A DNA stretch of 6,630 nt from JAGXOF01 sp046545575 (GTDB lineage Bacteria; Chloroflexota; Dehalococcoidia; SZUA-161; SpSt-899). Under the pieces are notes generated by a model. That model was not told the DNA's origin, ran no database searches, and worked only from the letters and a program-made list of their open reading frames with translations. Where the stretch lies: contig JBKGZM010000090.1 of assembly GCA_046545575.1 (NCBI GenBank), positions 1 to 6,630 of the forward strand, given 5' to 3'. This document shows, one piece after another, positions 6,291 through 6,630 of the stretch (position 1 is its first letter; the number at the start of each line of letters is the position of its first letter). A program made the position numbers and the translations under genes.

Positions 6291-6563
6291 TCACCCCATC
6301 GAACCCATTACTGAGAACATCGGCATGATCAAGCAGAGTCCAATGAATGCCACCAACCCCCCTATGCCCACTATCATACCCGGTTCCAGCATCGATATCA
6401 GACCGCTGACCTTGCGGTCGACCTCCTCCTCGTAGAAATCGGCCAGAGTTGCCAAGTGTGAGTCCAGGGTACCCGTCTGCTCACCCACCATTACCATCTG
6501 CGTTAAGAGCCGGGGAAACAGATGATTCGCCATCATTCGCCGGGAGAGACCCTGCCCCTGCAC
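6291..6563 (-). CDS. pilC: PilC/GspF inner-membrane platform protein, C-terminal fragment
   Basis: PilC is the polytopic inner-membrane platform that couples the PilB and PilT motors to the growing pilus. Only the last 90 residues of a protein usually near 400 are readable here. They hold the strongest family signature: FPRLLTQMVMVGEQTGTLD (16-34), ADFYEEEVDRKV (41-52), then LEPGMIVGIGGLVAFIGLCL (59-78) as the final membrane helix and a closing PMFSVMGSMG. From the GTG at 6563 a weak GAGGG lies 4 bases upstream. The family resemblance continues upstream of the GTG as KEVKEGL (6564-6584) before an in-frame TAG at 6585-6587, so the GTG is probably not the true start. The piece is either a truncated remnant or the end of a frameshifted gene. 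The first GspF domain and the start of the second are missing, so this piece alone is not expected to be functional. Confidence 0.75.
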   Translation of the reverse strand: MQGQGLSRRMMANHLFPRLLTQMVMVGEQTGTLDSHLATLADFYEEEVDRKVSGLISMLEPGMIVGIGGLVAFIGLCLIMPMFSVMGSMG

Positions 6564-6630
6564 AAGTCCCTCTTTTACCTCCTTCTATGAGGGGCCTCTT
6601 TGTCAAGCCCCTTGGTTTATTTTCTCGTTC
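6564..6630 (-). other. Right-edge 67 bases: probable continuation of pilC in a shifted frame
   Basis: In the PilC frame this stretch carries KEVKEGL, then TAG (6585-6587) and TGA (6603-6605). The frame that would be joined by dropping one G of the pair at 6581-6582 stays open to the window edge and would read PLIEEVKEGLVQGQGLS across the join, which fits the region before the GExTG motif of PilC proteins. It also holds an imperfectly placed inverted repeat, AGGGGC (6590-6595) with GCCCCT (6607-6612) and an 11-base loop. Only 15 codons are open before the join, so the evidence is weak. An alternative is non-coding DNA next to a truncated pilC. Confidence 0.35.

Noticed and set aside
6601..6606. 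TTGACA on the minus strand as a -35 box upstream of the pilC fragment
   Set aside because: At spacings of 16 to 18 bases the downstream hexamers are AAGGAG/AGGAGG-like, not TATAAT-like, so there is no paired -10 box. The stretch may instead be coding in a shifted frame.
6590..6612. AGGGGC/GCCCCT inverted repeat as a terminator
   Set aside because: The 6-base stem has an 11-base loop and no T-run follows on the minus strand (CATAGAAGG); on the plus strand only TGGTTTATTTT follows and no plus-strand gene needs a terminator here.

Overview
The window reads as one continuous type IV pilus (T4P) operon. All genes lie on the minus strand, so transcription runs from the high-coordinate end towards position 1. 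In that order it holds: the C-terminal end of a PilC/GspF platform protein (6291-6563, cut off or frameshifted at its 5' side); three prepilin-like proteins of PilV, PilW and PilX type (5855-6286, 5406-5858, 4290-5387); a PilO-like alignment protein (3688-4260); a single-chain PilM-PilN fusion (2218-3675); a soluble hybrid histidine kinase REC-PAS-HisKA-HATPase-REC (317-2221); and the first 85 codons of the retraction ATPase PilT (1-256, running off the left edge).

Spacing is very tight. There are two ATGA stop/start overlaps (PilV to PilW, and PilM-PilN to the kinase) and gaps of 4 to 60 bases elsewhere. Nearly all intergenic space is ribosome binding site. I saw no convincing promoter or rho-independent terminator, no tRNA or rRNA gene, no mobile element and no CRISPR array. 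The only intergenic DNA beyond 30 bases is the 60-base gap before pilT and the 67 bases at the right edge.

How the parts should work together: PilC is the inner-membrane platform. The PilV/W/X-like minor pilins would prime assembly or form the pilus tip. PilO and the fused PilM-PilN form the alignment complex linking the cytoplasmic motor to the extracytoplasmic side. PilT powers retraction. The kinase, translationally coupled to PilM-PilN, is a candidate dedicated regulator of pilus function. PilB, PilA and PilD homologues are not in view and presumably lie outside.

Organism: a bacterium of roughly balanced base composition that uses some TTG starts. No PilP lipoprotein or PilQ secretin follows the PilM/N/O genes, where diderm operons carry them. 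Together with the PilM-PilN fusion and the PilX-like protein's C-terminal part, this suggests a monoderm such as a Chloroflexota (Dehalococcoidia-like) lineage. That placement is an inference of low to moderate confidence.

Most notable points: the PilM-PilN fusion, which converges on GspL architecture and has a PilM half whose nucleotide-binding motifs look eroded; the kinase embedded in the operon; and the broken pilC end, where skipping one base of a GG pair would restore a longer reading frame.
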